From Kangsaoukella pontilimi (GTDB taxonomy: Bacteria > Pseudomonadota > Alphaproteobacteria > Rhodobacterales > Rhodobacteraceae): 64,000 nt of DNA. Position 1 is the first letter of the stretch, and every line of letters begins with the position of its first letter. Location: positions 186,001 to 250,000 of the forward strand of contig NZ_WUPT01000001.1 of assembly GCF_009830125.1 (NCBI RefSeq), in the 5' to 3' direction. A program made the translations under genes and the position numbers. The notes beneath the pieces were generated by a model. It was not told where the DNA came from and searched no databases. It worked only from the letters and a program-made list of their open reading frames with translations. Of the stretch, positions 1 to 8,404 are shown piece after piece.

Positions 1-364
1 CTCGCTGGAGGATAAGGACGTGCTGTTGGGGGACAGTTTCGGCGAGATGTTCTTCTACCTCGCTCTCGCGGGCGCCGTCAGCGTCGGCGGCGGATTTGTC
101 GAGAAGGGTGCGCATAACATCATCGAGCCCTTGGCTCTTGGAAAGCCCGTCGTCACCGGACCGCATATCTGGACCATCGAATTCCCCGGCGAAGAGGCCC
201 GCGCGGCAGGCGTGTTGACGGTGTGTGACAGTCCGGGACATCTTGCCGACATGCTGATCGCCGCTCTTGAAGACGACCCCGCGCGCTACCGCGCCTTTCA
301 CGCCGCCCATGCGGGCGCGTCCGAGCGGATCGCGCGGGCCGTGCTGGGGCAGGGGGCCGCATGA
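1..364 (+). CDS. waaA: 3-deoxy-D-manno-octulosonic acid (Kdo) transferase, C-terminal part
   Basis: The reading frame is open from the window edge, so the 5' end is missing and only about 120 C-terminal residues are visible. The segment GDSFGEMFFY followed by VGGGFVEKGAHNIIEP and ALGKPVVTGPH is the donor-binding half of WaaA/KdtA (GT-B fold, GT30), which moves Kdo from CMP-Kdo to lipid A. The stop overlaps the next start (ATGA at 361-364), so it is translationally coupled to a cytidylyltransferase. A second, more divergent WaaA-like gene lies at 51560-52840. The family call is secure; the exact sugar transferred is not. Confidence 0.85.
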   Translation, partial: SLEDKDVLLGDSFGEMFFYLALAGAVSVGGGFVEKGAHNIIEPLALGKPVVTGPHIWTIEFPGEEARAAGVLTVCDSPGHLADMLIAALEDDPARYRAFHAAHAGASERIARAVLGQGAA

Positions 365-1023
365 GCTTTACCGCCATCGTTCCCGTACGGGCAGGGTCCA
401 AGGGGTTACCGGGCAAGAACCTGCGTCCGCTGGCCGGCGTTCCCCTCTGGCAACGCGCCGTCGATCAGGCGGTCGAGGCGGGCGCGGCGCGGGTGATCCT
501 GTCCACCGATATTCCCGAACTACTGTCGATGGAGCACACCGCCCCCGTCACGCTGCACCCGCGCCCCGAGGCGCTGGCCCGTGACGACACGCCCATGGCC
601 CCTGTGATCGCCGACGCGGTTGAGGGGCAGGGGATCACGGGGCCTGTTGTCCTCCTGCAGGTGACGTCGCCGCTCAGGACCGTCGACGACATCCGCAACG
701 CCGTCGCGCTCTATGGCAAAGGTGACTCTGACCTCGTGATGAGCGTGACCGAAGCGGACAGGGGTGTGCTGAAATACGGCCTTCTGAGCGATGGCCGGTT
801 CCATGCACTGTCGGACCCGTCGCATCCCTTTACCAACCGTCAGGCGCTGCCTCCGGTCTATCGCCCGAACGGCGCGGTCTATGTCTTCGACGCCGAGTGG
901 TTTCTGCGGAACGGTGGTTTCGCGACCGAGCGGACAGCCGCCCATGTCATGCCGCCCGAACGGTCACATGACATCGACACGATGGAAGATCTCGAGCGGA
1001 TTGAGACGCTGCTCAGGCCGTAG
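361..1023 (+). CDS. Acylneuraminate/CMP-sugar cytidylyltransferase (NeuA-like)
   Basis: 220 residues. The N-terminal VPVRAGSKGLPGKN signature is the CTP-binding loop of the CMP-sialic-acid synthetase family (NeuA, PseF, LegF), and the C-terminal SHDIDTMEDLERIE is also typical. These enzymes activate 3-deoxy-nonulosonic or octulosonic acids with CMP. It starts inside the stop of the preceding Kdo-transferase gene, suggesting it supplies that enzyme or a related one with an activated acidic sugar. A separate KdsB is present at 48194-48988, so this enzyme probably activates a different sugar. Its 3' end overlaps the convergent rhomboid gene by 11 bp. The substrate is not determinable from sequence. 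Confidence 0.85.
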   Translation: MSFTAIVPVRAGSKGLPGKNLRPLAGVPLWQRAVDQAVEAGAARVILSTDIPELLSMEHTAPVTLHPRPEALARDDTPMAPVIADAVEGQGITGPVVLLQVTSPLRTVDDIRNAVALYGKGDSDLVMSVTEADRGVLKYGLLSDGRFHALSDPSHPFTNRQALPPVYRPNGAVYVFDAEWFLRNGGFATERTAAHVMPPERSHDIDTMEDLERIETLLRP

Positions 1024-1672
1024 GCCGCCCGCGCGGATCGATCAGAAGCGCGGTGATCCACCCCGCGACGAAGCCGCCCAGATGCGCTTCCCACGCCAGC
1101 AGGCGGTCCATCGCGAAATAGAGCACCACATTCAGGACAATCAGGATCAGCGCGGCCCGCAGAACCGGCCAGAGCCGCTCGCGGAAGGTGAAGCGGTCGA
1201 CATACTCCCAGGCGAGGATCGCCCCGGCGAGACCGAAAAGCGCGCCGGAGGCCCCCACCATCGGGCGATAGCTGTCTGACAGAAGGGCAAAGCCTGCCGC
1301 GCCGCCCAGGATCGACGCCGCGTAGAGGATCAGAAACTGCCACGTCGAAATCCGCGCCAGAAGCGCCCGCCCCAGAGACACCAGCGTGATCATGTTGACC
1401 GCGAGGTGAACGATCCCGCTGTGGAGGAAGCCGTAGGTCAGAAACATCAGCGCCGGCTGAAAGCGATAGTTGGGGCGCCAGTCTTCCAGAAGACCGGGCC
1501 AGAAGCCGAGGTTCTCGTAGACCGACTGCCTGAGCCGGAACGACGGGAAAAGGTTCAGATCTCCCGCGATCAGAACCGCCTCGATACCGGTGCAGATGAC
1601 GATCAGCGCAACGACAACGGCCATGGAGCCGCCGCTGCTGATCGGGGATGTCGTGTCGCTCGGTCCGGACAA
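1013..1672 (-). CDS. Rhomboid family intramembrane serine protease
   Basis: 219 residues with about six hydrophobic segments. The catalytic dyad is visible: Ser142 in GASGALFG and His197 in WEAHLGGFVAG. The upstream YGFLHSGIVHLAVNM segment (about 80-94) supplies the oxyanion-site His/Asn residues of rhomboids. The protein cleaves transmembrane substrates inside the inner membrane; its substrate is unknown. It lies 8 bp downstream of the outer-membrane barrel gene on the same strand and may be cotranscribed with it. It overlaps the convergent cytidylyltransferase by 11 bp. Confidence 0.88.
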   Translation of the reverse strand: MSGPSDTTSPISSGGSMAVVVALIVICTGIEAVLIAGDLNLFPSFRLRQSVYENLGFWPGLLEDWRPNYRFQPALMFLTYGFLHSGIVHLAVNMITLVSLGRALLARISTWQFLILYAASILGGAAGFALLSDSYRPMVGASGALFGLAGAILAWEYVDRFTFRERLWPVLRAALILIVLNVVLYFAMDRLLAWEAHLGGFVAGWITALLIDPRGRPTA

Positions 1673-1680
1673 GGCCGGGC

Positions 1681-3069
1681 TCAGAAGCCGAAGTCGAAGT
1701 CGCGGCCGATATTGATGAAGACGGTGTTGGAGGACCGGTCCTCGTCGTCGGCGTCATCGACGCGGGTGTGCTCAAGGCCCGCCGTCAGGTCCCAGTCGCG
1801 GGTCAGCTCGCGTTGATAGGTCACGCCGAATGTAGCCCGCCGATCCGCGTCGTCCTCGGTGAACGCGCGTGCAGAGCCGTACTCGATCGATGCGCCCAGT
1901 TCTGAAATCTGGCTCAGTTCCCGCGTCAGGCCAAGGCTGAACGACGTGTTCAGGAAGGCCTCGCCCGCGTCGGTAGACGGCGATTGCTGCAGGTTTGCGG
2001 TGACGCGGCCCGCCGGCGTCTCGCGCGCGTAGGCGAGGCTGCTGGTAAACTCGATATCCGCGTTTTCCTGATCGACGAGGCCCAGCGAGAAGCTGAGCGC
2101 GCCGGTCGGCATGTCGATCGAGCGGAGGACGCGGGCCGAGGAGCGGCGTCCCGAGTTGTCCACACGGCTCGTCACCTCGAAGCCGACCGATCCGTTCGGC
2201 CGCGCCTGTTCCAGGGTCACTTCGAAGCCGACACCGTCATCGTCACTGACCTCTACGCCGTCCTGATCGGTCTGGGACTTGTCGAGAATGAGGTCCCCGG
2301 TGAATGCCAAACCGCCCGCGCTTTCGGCCTCGACACCGAAGCCCAGATAGCGCCGCGAGGTCGTCTGAACGACACCGAGTTCGGTCTCGTCGGTCTCGGA
2401 CATCCCGGCGCGCGCCCGAAGCGCAAGGCTGGGCCGGATGCGGAACCGTGCCGTCGCATCGAGCGAGACGGTTTCCTGATCCACCAGTTCGGGGTCGGTC
2501 GTGTCGACATAGTCGCGCGTCGAACTCCGTGCCGAAACGTCCAGTCCGAAGGGCCCTTCAAGACCGGTTTCGATCCGCGCGCTCAGGCGTGTCCGCTCGA
2601 CTTCACCACCGTCGAGCACCAGCGCATTCGGGTCGAATTCGCCGTTCACGAAGAAGCCGATCACATCGTCGTCGATCTCGCGCGTGGTTGTGCTCGCGTC
2701 GAAGCTCAGCCGCGAATTCGCCCCGCTTCTGCTATAGCCGAGGCGGATGCTGTCGCTGACGATGCGGAAATCTTCCTGATCGGTCGCGCCGTCACCGAAA
2801 CTGCCTTCGATACTGCCGTCCACGTTGAAATTGAGCTGTTGCGTCCGCGTCTCGCTGATTGCCCCAAAGCCCAGGCGGGTGACGCTGGTCAGGGTGCTGC
2901 CCGGGGACACGATGTCGAGCCGGCGGTTATCGCTCCATTCAAGGCCCTGCGTCACCGACAGGGTGCCACGAATGCCTGTGGCCTCCTGCGCGAGGAGGCC
3001 AGCCGGCAACGCCGTGGTCAGCGTCAGTGTCGCGAGAAGGAGAAGTGGTCCCGGTCGCGCTATTTTCAT
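1681..3069 (-). CDS. Outer-membrane beta-barrel protein of the exopolysaccharide locus
   Basis: 462 residues. A signal peptide (about 1-28, ending ALPAGLLAQ) is followed by alternating polar/hydrophobic strands rich in Asp, Ser, Thr, Arg and Gly, and the protein ends in Phe, the usual signal for BAM-mediated insertion. The pattern fits the outer-membrane protein family of exosortase-type EPS loci (TIGR03016-like), sometimes called PEP-CTERM-associated outer-membrane protein. It follows the Wza-like gene by 9 bp in the same operon, so it probably forms or stabilises the outer-membrane polymer exit. Family assignment is by composition and context rather than a sharp motif. Confidence 0.75.
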   Translation of the reverse strand: MKIARPGPLLLLATLTLTTALPAGLLAQEATGIRGTLSVTQGLEWSDNRRLDIVSPGSTLTSVTRLGFGAISETRTQQLNFNVDGSIEGSFGDGATDQEDFRIVSDSIRLGYSRSGANSRLSFDASTTTREIDDDVIGFFVNGEFDPNALVLDGGEVERTRLSARIETGLEGPFGLDVSARSSTRDYVDTTDPELVDQETVSLDATARFRIRPSLALRARAGMSETDETELGVVQTTSRRYLGFGVEAESAGGLAFTGDLILDKSQTDQDGVEVSDDDGVGFEVTLEQARPNGSVGFEVTSRVDNSGRRSSARVLRSIDMPTGALSFSLGLVDQENADIEFTSSLAYARETPAGRVTANLQQSPSTDAGEAFLNTSFSLGLTRELSQISELGASIEYGSARAFTEDDADRRATFGVTYQRELTRDWDLTAGLEHTRVDDADDEDRSSNTVFINIGRDFDFGF

Positions 3070-3078
3070 CTGCTCTAC

Positions 3079-3702
3079 TTACTCGAAGAGGCGGCGTTCC
3101 GGCACGATGATCACATCGCCATCCGCCAGGATGATATCCTGCCCGACGGCCGTTCCGTCCGCGATTGCCTTATAGTTTATTCTGGAAACGGTCTGACGCC
3201 CCGTTGCCGGGTCCGTCCGCCGAAGGATGATGCGTTTGGTTGCTGCAAAGCGGGTGAAGCCGCCGGTGGTGGCCAGTGCCTGGATCAGCGTGGTTCCGCG
3301 GGGCAGGGCCTTGGCGCCCGGTGCGCCGATCTCACCCATCATGAAGACGTCTACGGTCGGGCCGGTCGGGCCGCTGCCGGGAATGACGGGTTCGCGCGGG
3401 CGCAGCGACGTCACGGTCACGAAGACATTGGGCGCGCTGTTGAAGTTGGACGCGATGCCCGAGGTGATCGCATTCGCCACCTGTGCTGCGGTCTGTCCGC
3501 CAGCTCGGATCGTGCCGGCGAAGGGGAAATTGATGGTCCCGTCCGGAAGAACCAGAACCGACCTGTTCAGGGACGGGTCTTCGAGCACTTCGACAGCCAG
3601 CCGGTCACCGGACCGGATTGCATAGTTTCCCTGCGCGAACGCCGTGGTCGCAAAAAGCATCGCGACGATAGCAAGAACGATCGTTTTCATCTGAACACCC
3701 AT
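3079..3702 (-). CDS. Polysaccharide export protein (Wza-like, Poly_export/SLBB)
   Basis: 207 residues. After a signal peptide ending TTAFAQ, the segment YAIRSGDRLAVEVLEDPSLN opens the Poly_export domain; the C-terminal half (MGEIGAPGAKALPRGTTLIQ, then ADGDVIIVPE) is one SLBB beta-grasp unit. Such proteins form the periplasmic/outer-membrane channel that exports EPS. A ribosome-binding sequence (AGAAAGG) sits 8 bases before the first ATG at 3702, supporting that start over the internal Met four codons later. Unlike E. coli Wza there is no lipobox cysteine and only one obvious SLBB repeat, so outer-membrane crossing may depend on the adjacent barrel protein. Confidence 0.85.
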   Translation of the reverse strand: MGVQMKTIVLAIVAMLFATTAFAQGNYAIRSGDRLAVEVLEDPSLNRSVLVLPDGTINFPFAGTIRAGGQTAAQVANAITSGIASNFNSAPNVFVTVTSLRPREPVIPGSGPTGPTVDVFMMGEIGAPGAKALPRGTTLIQALATTGGFTRFAATKRIILRRTDPATGRQTVSRINYKAIADGTAVGQDIILADGDVIIVPERRLFE

Positions 3703-3817
3703 AACCCAGGCCTTTCTAGCACTATGCGGCAGGCGGATACCGCATTTAAAGTGGCAATTTTACAATCACACGGCCGCGGTCTGGACTGTGATCCGACCGC
3801 GACAGCCGCCGTTTGCC

Positions 3818-6256
3818 TTACTGAGCGACGCTGGCATCTGCCAGGCGGTCGATTTCTTCTCTTGCACGTTGCATCTGCGGGCGGGGGTCGTTTTCGTCGG
3901 CAAGTTCGACGGCAAGGCGGAATTGTGCCAGCGCATCGGCCTCTCGCTCGACCGCGAGATAGGTCATTGCCAGGTGGTATTGAACGATCGGATCGCTGGC
4001 CAGCGCTTGAGCCGCCGGCTCCAGATAGGTGAGAGCTTCGGCAAATTCGCCCTGGCGGTAGAGAAGCCAGCCATAGGTGTCCTGGAACGGCGGAACGTCG
4101 GTGCCGCGCAGGCGACGACCCACTGCGAAGGCGCGTTGCTTGCTGGCTTCGTCTTCCCGATAGGTTGCCAGAAGGCTGGCCAGGTTATTGGCGACGACAA
4201 GCGAATTCGAATTGGTCTCGTAGAGCTGCTCGTAGATCGCAATGGCTCCGTCGATGTCGTTGGCGCGCTCAAGGAAAGACGCTTTTGCCCAAAGCAGGTT
4301 CGGCGCATCCGGACGGGCGGCAAGCGCACGGTCGACCGTGGCCCGCGCATCGTCGCGGCGGCCAAGGGCGCTTTGAACGCGCGACAGTTGTATCCAGGCG
4401 CGTTCGATCTGGGGCGCGGCGTCGACCACCTCGTTAAAGACGCCCTCGGCGTTCTCGTAATCGCCTGCCGCCATATAGGTGTTGCCCAGAACAAGACCGG
4501 CAGCAGCACTGTCAGGCAGGTCTGCACGGAGCGCTTTGGCGATCTCGACCGCTTCGTCGACATTGCCGGAAGCCAGCCGGGCGCGGATCAGCTGAAGCTG
4601 CGCGCGCTCCGCGCCTTCCTCGCCCTCGGCCAGGCTTTCCAGATAGGAGATGGCCTGATCGCGGCCCTCGCGTCGGGACAGTATGCTGAGGCGAAGCCGG
4701 TCCGCGGCCGCCTGCGCCGCTTCCGCTGTGTCACGGCGTAGTGTGGTCTCGACGTGGTTTGCGCGGCCCCAGTCCTCGGTCTCGACGTAGACGTCGCCCA
4801 GCATCGACAGCATCTGCAAGTTGCCCGGATCGTTTCGCAGCGCCGAGATCAGAACGTCCTCGGCAGGACGGAAGCGTTCGTCATTCAACAGAACGCGGGC
4901 AAAACGGATGCTTTCGGCAGGCGCGTTGTTCGACGCTTCGACCGCCAGCGAGAGAAGATCCTGCGCAAGCTCGGTGTCGCCCATACGCAGATGTGCGTCA
5001 GCCATCAGGGTCATGGCGGCGGCATCGTCGGGTTCCTGATCCAGAACCACCCGTAGCCGGTCGATGGCGACTTCGGGCTGATCGTCCTCGATCAGCCAGG
5101 TGGCCGACATCTTGAGCGCTTCGACCTGCGCACCATCATGGGCAAGAACCTCTTCGACCAGTTGCCGCGCGCCGACCTCGTTGCCTTCGGCAAGCAGCAT
5201 CTTGGCAAGAGAGACCTTGAAGCGGTCGTTCTGTTCCGACGGTTCGGCGCCATCGACCTCCGCTTCAAGCAGCGCGATCGCGGTCTGCCGGTCGTCCGTC
5301 TCGAAAAGGATGGCCGCTTTCAGCGCGGTCAGAAGCCCGGTCTCGGAGCCAGCGGCGAGGCGCGTCTCGATCTCTTCAAGCGCGGCATCGTTGCCGCGTG
5401 ACTGACGAAGGTACGAGATCAGCGTGACAAGGTCGCCTTCTTTGCCGGTGGCATCCGCGTTGACGCGAAGAAATGCCTCGGCCTCGTCAGTCCGGCCCTG
5501 GCTCGAATAGAGGCGGATCAGCGCCATCTTGCTTTCGTTGTCGTCAGGGAAGCGGGCGACGGTCTGGCGCAGCAGCTCTTCAAGCGCATCACCGTCCTGA
5601 AGCTGGGCCAGAAGGCGGGCCTTGGCGATATAGAGACGGCGGTCGTCGGGCGTGATCCGGATCGCGGCATCAAGCTGGTCGGCCGCGCCTTCGAGGTCGC
5701 CCTCGCGCACGAGGCCCTCGACCACGATCTGACGCAGCGTGACGTCGTCGGGATGCCGGTCGATCAGGGCAATGGCCTCGCGGGTCAGTTCCCGGACCGC
5801 AGGCTCGTCTTCGGCGAGGAGTGCGTCGCGGAACCGCAGCGTCAGATCGACGATGTCGGTCCCTTCGAGGTCTACATTGGCATTGACCAGAACCGACCCA
5901 TGGCGGCTTACCTCTTCCCAGTTCTGAGCCGAGATCGCCATTTCGGCCAGCGCGAGGCGGGACTCGTAATCATCCGGAGACGTTTCGACGAGAGAGCGGT
6001 ATTGCTGATAACTCTCCGCCACATTGCCCATCTCGCGCAGGGTGCGCGCATAGAGCTTGCGTCCTTCGGTGTGGAATTCGTCCAGCGTGAGCACGTTGCG
6101 AAGCTCGACAAGGCCGCGTTCGACATCACCGGCCTGGATCAACTCAAGCCCGCTTTCGAAATGCTTCTGCGCGCGCTCTTCGGCAGTGTCGCAGGCAGAA
6201 AGGGCGAGGACAGATGCGGCAAGCACCGCAAATCTCAAATTTCGGGCAATCGTCAT
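3818..6256 (-). CDS. Large TPR-repeat lipoprotein of the EPS locus (PrsT-type)
   Basis: About 812 residues. The N terminus has a lipoprotein signal with lipobox LSAC (Cys22), followed by at least fifteen degenerate tetratricopeptide repeats (for example HFESGLELIQAGDVERGLVE near the start and YGWLLYRQGEFAEALTYLEP near the end). This matches the TPR lipoprotein family of exosortase/EPS loci (TIGR02917, PEP_TPR_lipo). It probably scaffolds polymer export or modification proteins in the periplasm. The ATG at 6256 is preferred over an upstream TTG at 6265 because GGAG lies 10 bases before it. It is transcribed with the export and barrel genes downstream. Confidence 0.82.
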   Translation of the reverse strand: MTIARNLRFAVLAASVLALSACDTAEERAQKHFESGLELIQAGDVERGLVELRNVLTLDEFHTEGRKLYARTLREMGNVAESYQQYRSLVETSPDDYESRLALAEMAISAQNWEEVSRHGSVLVNANVDLEGTDIVDLTLRFRDALLAEDEPAVRELTREAIALIDRHPDDVTLRQIVVEGLVREGDLEGAADQLDAAIRITPDDRRLYIAKARLLAQLQDGDALEELLRQTVARFPDDNESKMALIRLYSSQGRTDEAEAFLRVNADATGKEGDLVTLISYLRQSRGNDAALEEIETRLAAGSETGLLTALKAAILFETDDRQTAIALLEAEVDGAEPSEQNDRFKVSLAKMLLAEGNEVGARQLVEEVLAHDGAQVEALKMSATWLIEDDQPEVAIDRLRVVLDQEPDDAAAMTLMADAHLRMGDTELAQDLLSLAVEASNNAPAESIRFARVLLNDERFRPAEDVLISALRNDPGNLQMLSMLGDVYVETEDWGRANHVETTLRRDTAEAAQAAADRLRLSILSRREGRDQAISYLESLAEGEEGAERAQLQLIRARLASGNVDEAVEIAKALRADLPDSAAAGLVLGNTYMAAGDYENAEGVFNEVVDAAPQIERAWIQLSRVQSALGRRDDARATVDRALAARPDAPNLLWAKASFLERANDIDGAIAIYEQLYETNSNSLVVANNLASLLATYREDEASKQRAFAVGRRLRGTDVPPFQDTYGWLLYRQGEFAEALTYLEPAAQALASDPIVQYHLAMTYLAVEREADALAQFRLAVELADENDPRPQMQRAREEIDRLADASVAQ

Positions 6257-6356
6257 TTCACACAAGCTCCCTCAAAACGGCGGGGAAATACTAACAACAC
6301 ACACGAAGTCCAGCCAGTGGGTAGAAGATCAAACTCCCGCTAGCGGCGTTTTTGTC

Positions 6357-7046
6357 TCAGCAGCCGGTTCCGCGGACAACCGCGACCAGCGTTTTCGCCA
6401 GGATCATGGCGTCCGCCGGGAACGACAGCCGCGCATGGTAAACGTCATCATAGTGCGCGCGGTCCGCGAAATCCGACTGATTGCGGGGCGAGACCTGCCA
6501 CAGGCCCGTAATTCCCGGGCGAAGTTTGTAATAGGCGCGGCCCGGATACATCGATTGCTGCGAGGGCATCATCGGACGCGGCCCGACAAGCGACATGTCC
6601 CCCACAAGGACGTTGAAAATCTGGGGCAGCTCGTCAATTGAGGTGCGGCGCAGCGCCAGGCCAAACCGGGTGCAGCGGGGATCGTTGGTCAGCTTCTGCT
6701 TGACGGTCCACTCGCGGCGCGCGGCCTCATTCTCGGCCAGGTAGCGGTCGAGCTTTTCCTCGGCATCGGGAACCATGGTCCGGAATTTCCAGAGGGTGAA
6801 GCGGCGGCCATCCTTGCCGACGCGCTCCTGCGCGAAGATCGGGGAATGGCCGTCCGTGGCGACCGCAAGCGCCACGAGGGCAAGGAAAGGCAGCACGAAC
6901 GGCAGCGCCAGAAGAACAAGCGTCACGTCAAAGACGCGCTTCAGCGCCGCGCGATAGATGCCACGGGTAGGAGAAACAGATTCAATCGGGATCGAGTCGA
7001 CATTCGCCGCGATCCGATCACTCACATTGGTAACGTGTACCGTCAT
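6357..7046 (-). CDS. Undecaprenyl-phosphate sugar phosphotransferase (EPS priming enzyme)
   Basis: 229 residues. One N-terminal hydrophobic hairpin (about 35-58) is followed by the bacterial sugar transferase domain: QERVGKDGRRFTLWKFRTM, DELPQIFNVLVGDMSLVGPRP and RPGITGLWQVSPRN are all canonical. It moves a sugar-1-phosphate, usually glucose or galactose, from a UDP-sugar onto undecaprenyl phosphate and so starts each EPS repeat unit. It is the short, PglC/ExoY-like form without the four extra N-terminal helices of WbaP. The ATG at 7046 gives a better N terminus than the upstream in-frame start at 7085. It opens the minus-strand EPS operon, divergent from the ATPase-Wzz-kinase genes. Confidence 0.88.
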   Translation of the reverse strand: MTVHVTNVSDRIAANVDSIPIESVSPTRGIYRAALKRVFDVTLVLLALPFVLPFLALVALAVATDGHSPIFAQERVGKDGRRFTLWKFRTMVPDAEEKLDRYLAENEAARREWTVKQKLTNDPRCTRFGLALRRTSIDELPQIFNVLVGDMSLVGPRPMMPSQQSMYPGRAYYKLRPGITGLWQVSPRNQSDFADRAHYDDVYHARLSFPADAMILAKTLVAVVRGTGC

Positions 7047-7549
7047 ACTGACTACCGAACCGAGTCCGGCCCCCCAAAAACACACCGAGCCACACTAACG
7101 ACACAATCTTACGCAGCAGACGCTTTGATTGCGGGCTCAGTGTAGGTTTAGCATTTCGCAGCATTTCTTCAAAGTTTTTCCACGCCTAGCGGGCTTTAAC
7201 GGGTGGGGCGCTGTCGATCTTTGCGGCGGGACCCAGCCGAACGCCCGGATTTTCATCGTTTTTTGCCATCTTTTTGCCGAACTTCGCGTCCCTGCCGTCA
7301 TAAATGTGTCGTGGTTAACAATTCGCAAATCGAACACGGTTGACGTAAGACTGCACGACTGTTGCGCAAACGAGAACGAACAGGGTGCCTAGATCGGAAT
7401 GTCGTTGCCGATTCGCCGGTGACGTGATGAAAAGTCCGAGGTTGCATTGCGGACGCGTGCCGAGAAGGTCATATTGTCGTCTGCGACAAGACTATTGTAC
7501 CAGTTCCCGGACTTCTGCGGCGGGCATAACGCGCGAAGGCTAAGAGGCG
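7047..7549. promoter_or_regulatory. 503-bp divergent intergenic region of the EPS locus
   Basis: No convincing gene is visible here; the short reading frames lack any family signature. The stretch is visibly more AT-rich than its neighbours and separates two divergent EPS operons, so it must hold promoters for both. The only clear element found is the inverted repeat at 7474-7489. The length is much greater than other intergenic gaps in the window and would allow several regulator sites or a small RNA, neither of which can be shown from sequence. Confidence 0.6.
7474..7489. promoter_or_regulatory. Perfect inverted repeat upstream of the EPS ATPase gene
   Basis: TTGTCG and CGACAA form perfect 6-bp arms around a TCTG spacer, about 60 bp before the ATPase start codon. 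This is a plausible operator or a small hairpin in the leader. No regulator gene lies next to it, so the cognate factor is unknown. Confidence 0.4.
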
Positions 7550-8404
7550 ATGACGAGTAACGATCTATACGTTGATTATTTCGGGTTTGCCGAACGCCCG
7601 TTCACGCTGCTTCCAGATCCCGATTTCCTCTTCTGGTCGCGCGCACATCGGCGTGCCTTCTCGGTGCTCGAGTACGGCGTCATCACCCGCGCTCCTATCA
7701 CGGTGATCACGGGCGAGGTCGGAGTCGGCAAGACGACCCTGATCCAGAAGCTGCTTCAGAACCTCGATGACGACATCACCCTCGGTCTGATCTCGAACGC
7801 CCAGGGCGGACGTGGCGAGCTGTTGCAATGGGCGCTTAATGCGCTGTCCATCGAAGCCGATCTGACCGGCGCCTATGTCGCCATGTTCCAGCAGTTGCAG
7901 GACTTCGTGATCGAGGAATACGCCGCCGGACGGCGCGTCATTCTTCTGATCGACGAGGCGCAGAACCTGTCGGTCGAGGGGTTGGAAGAGCTTCGGATGC
8001 TGACCAACATCAATTCGAACAAGGACGAGCTTCTGCAGCTCATTCTGGTCGGTCAGCCCGAGCTTCGGCAGATGATCCTGCGCCCGGACCTGCGCCAGTT
8101 CGCGCAGCGGGTCACCGCGACCTATCACATCGGTGCCCTCGATCGGGCGGGTGTGGCAGGCTACATCCAGCACCGCCTGACCCATGTGGGCGGCAGCGGC
8201 AACGAATTCTCGCCCGAGGCCATCGATATGGTCTCGGAACATTCGCGCGGCATTCCGCGCCTTGTGAACAAACTCTGCGATTTTGCCATGGTCTACACCG
8301 CCACCGAAGAGCGCCGTGTCGTCGATGCGGCGATCATCGAAGAGGTTCTGGAAGACGGCATCTTCCTGCCAGTCATCACGAATGCCGGAGAGGCTGCCGA
8401 ATGA
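7550..8404 (+). CDS. ExeA-like AAA ATPase of the exopolysaccharide locus
   Basis: 284 residues. The N terminus (YFGFAERPFTLLPDPDFLF) is the standard opening of ExeA/GspA-type ATPases. Walker A is GEVGVGKTT (about 55-63) and Walker B is VILLIDEAQ (about 130-138); GQPELRQ follows. It resembles the ATPase family of exosortase-type EPS loci (TIGR03015). It probably couples ATP hydrolysis to assembly or control of the export complex. The stop overlaps the next gene's ATG (ATGA at 8401-8404), so it is translationally coupled to the Wzz-like protein. Unlike true ExeA it has no peptidoglycan-binding tail. Confidence 0.87.
   Translation: MTSNDLYVDYFGFAERPFTLLPDPDFLFWSRAHRRAFSVLEYGVITRAPITVITGEVGVGKTTLIQKLLQNLDDDITLGLISNAQGGRGELLQWALNALSIEADLTGAYVAMFQQLQDFVIEEYAAGRRVILLIDEAQNLSVEGLEELRMLTNINSNKDELLQLILVGQPELRQMILRPDLRQFAQRVTATYHIGALDRAGVAGYIQHRLTHVGGSGNEFSPEAIDMVSEHSRGIPRLVNKLCDFAMVYTATEERRVVDAAIIEEVLEDGIFLPVITNAGEAAE

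Noticed and set aside
1984-4032. 682-codon open frame on the plus strand, antisense to the barrel and export genes
   Set aside because: It has no family motif, and the minus-strand genes in the same place have signal peptides and clear domain motifs. It is a by-product of high GC content.
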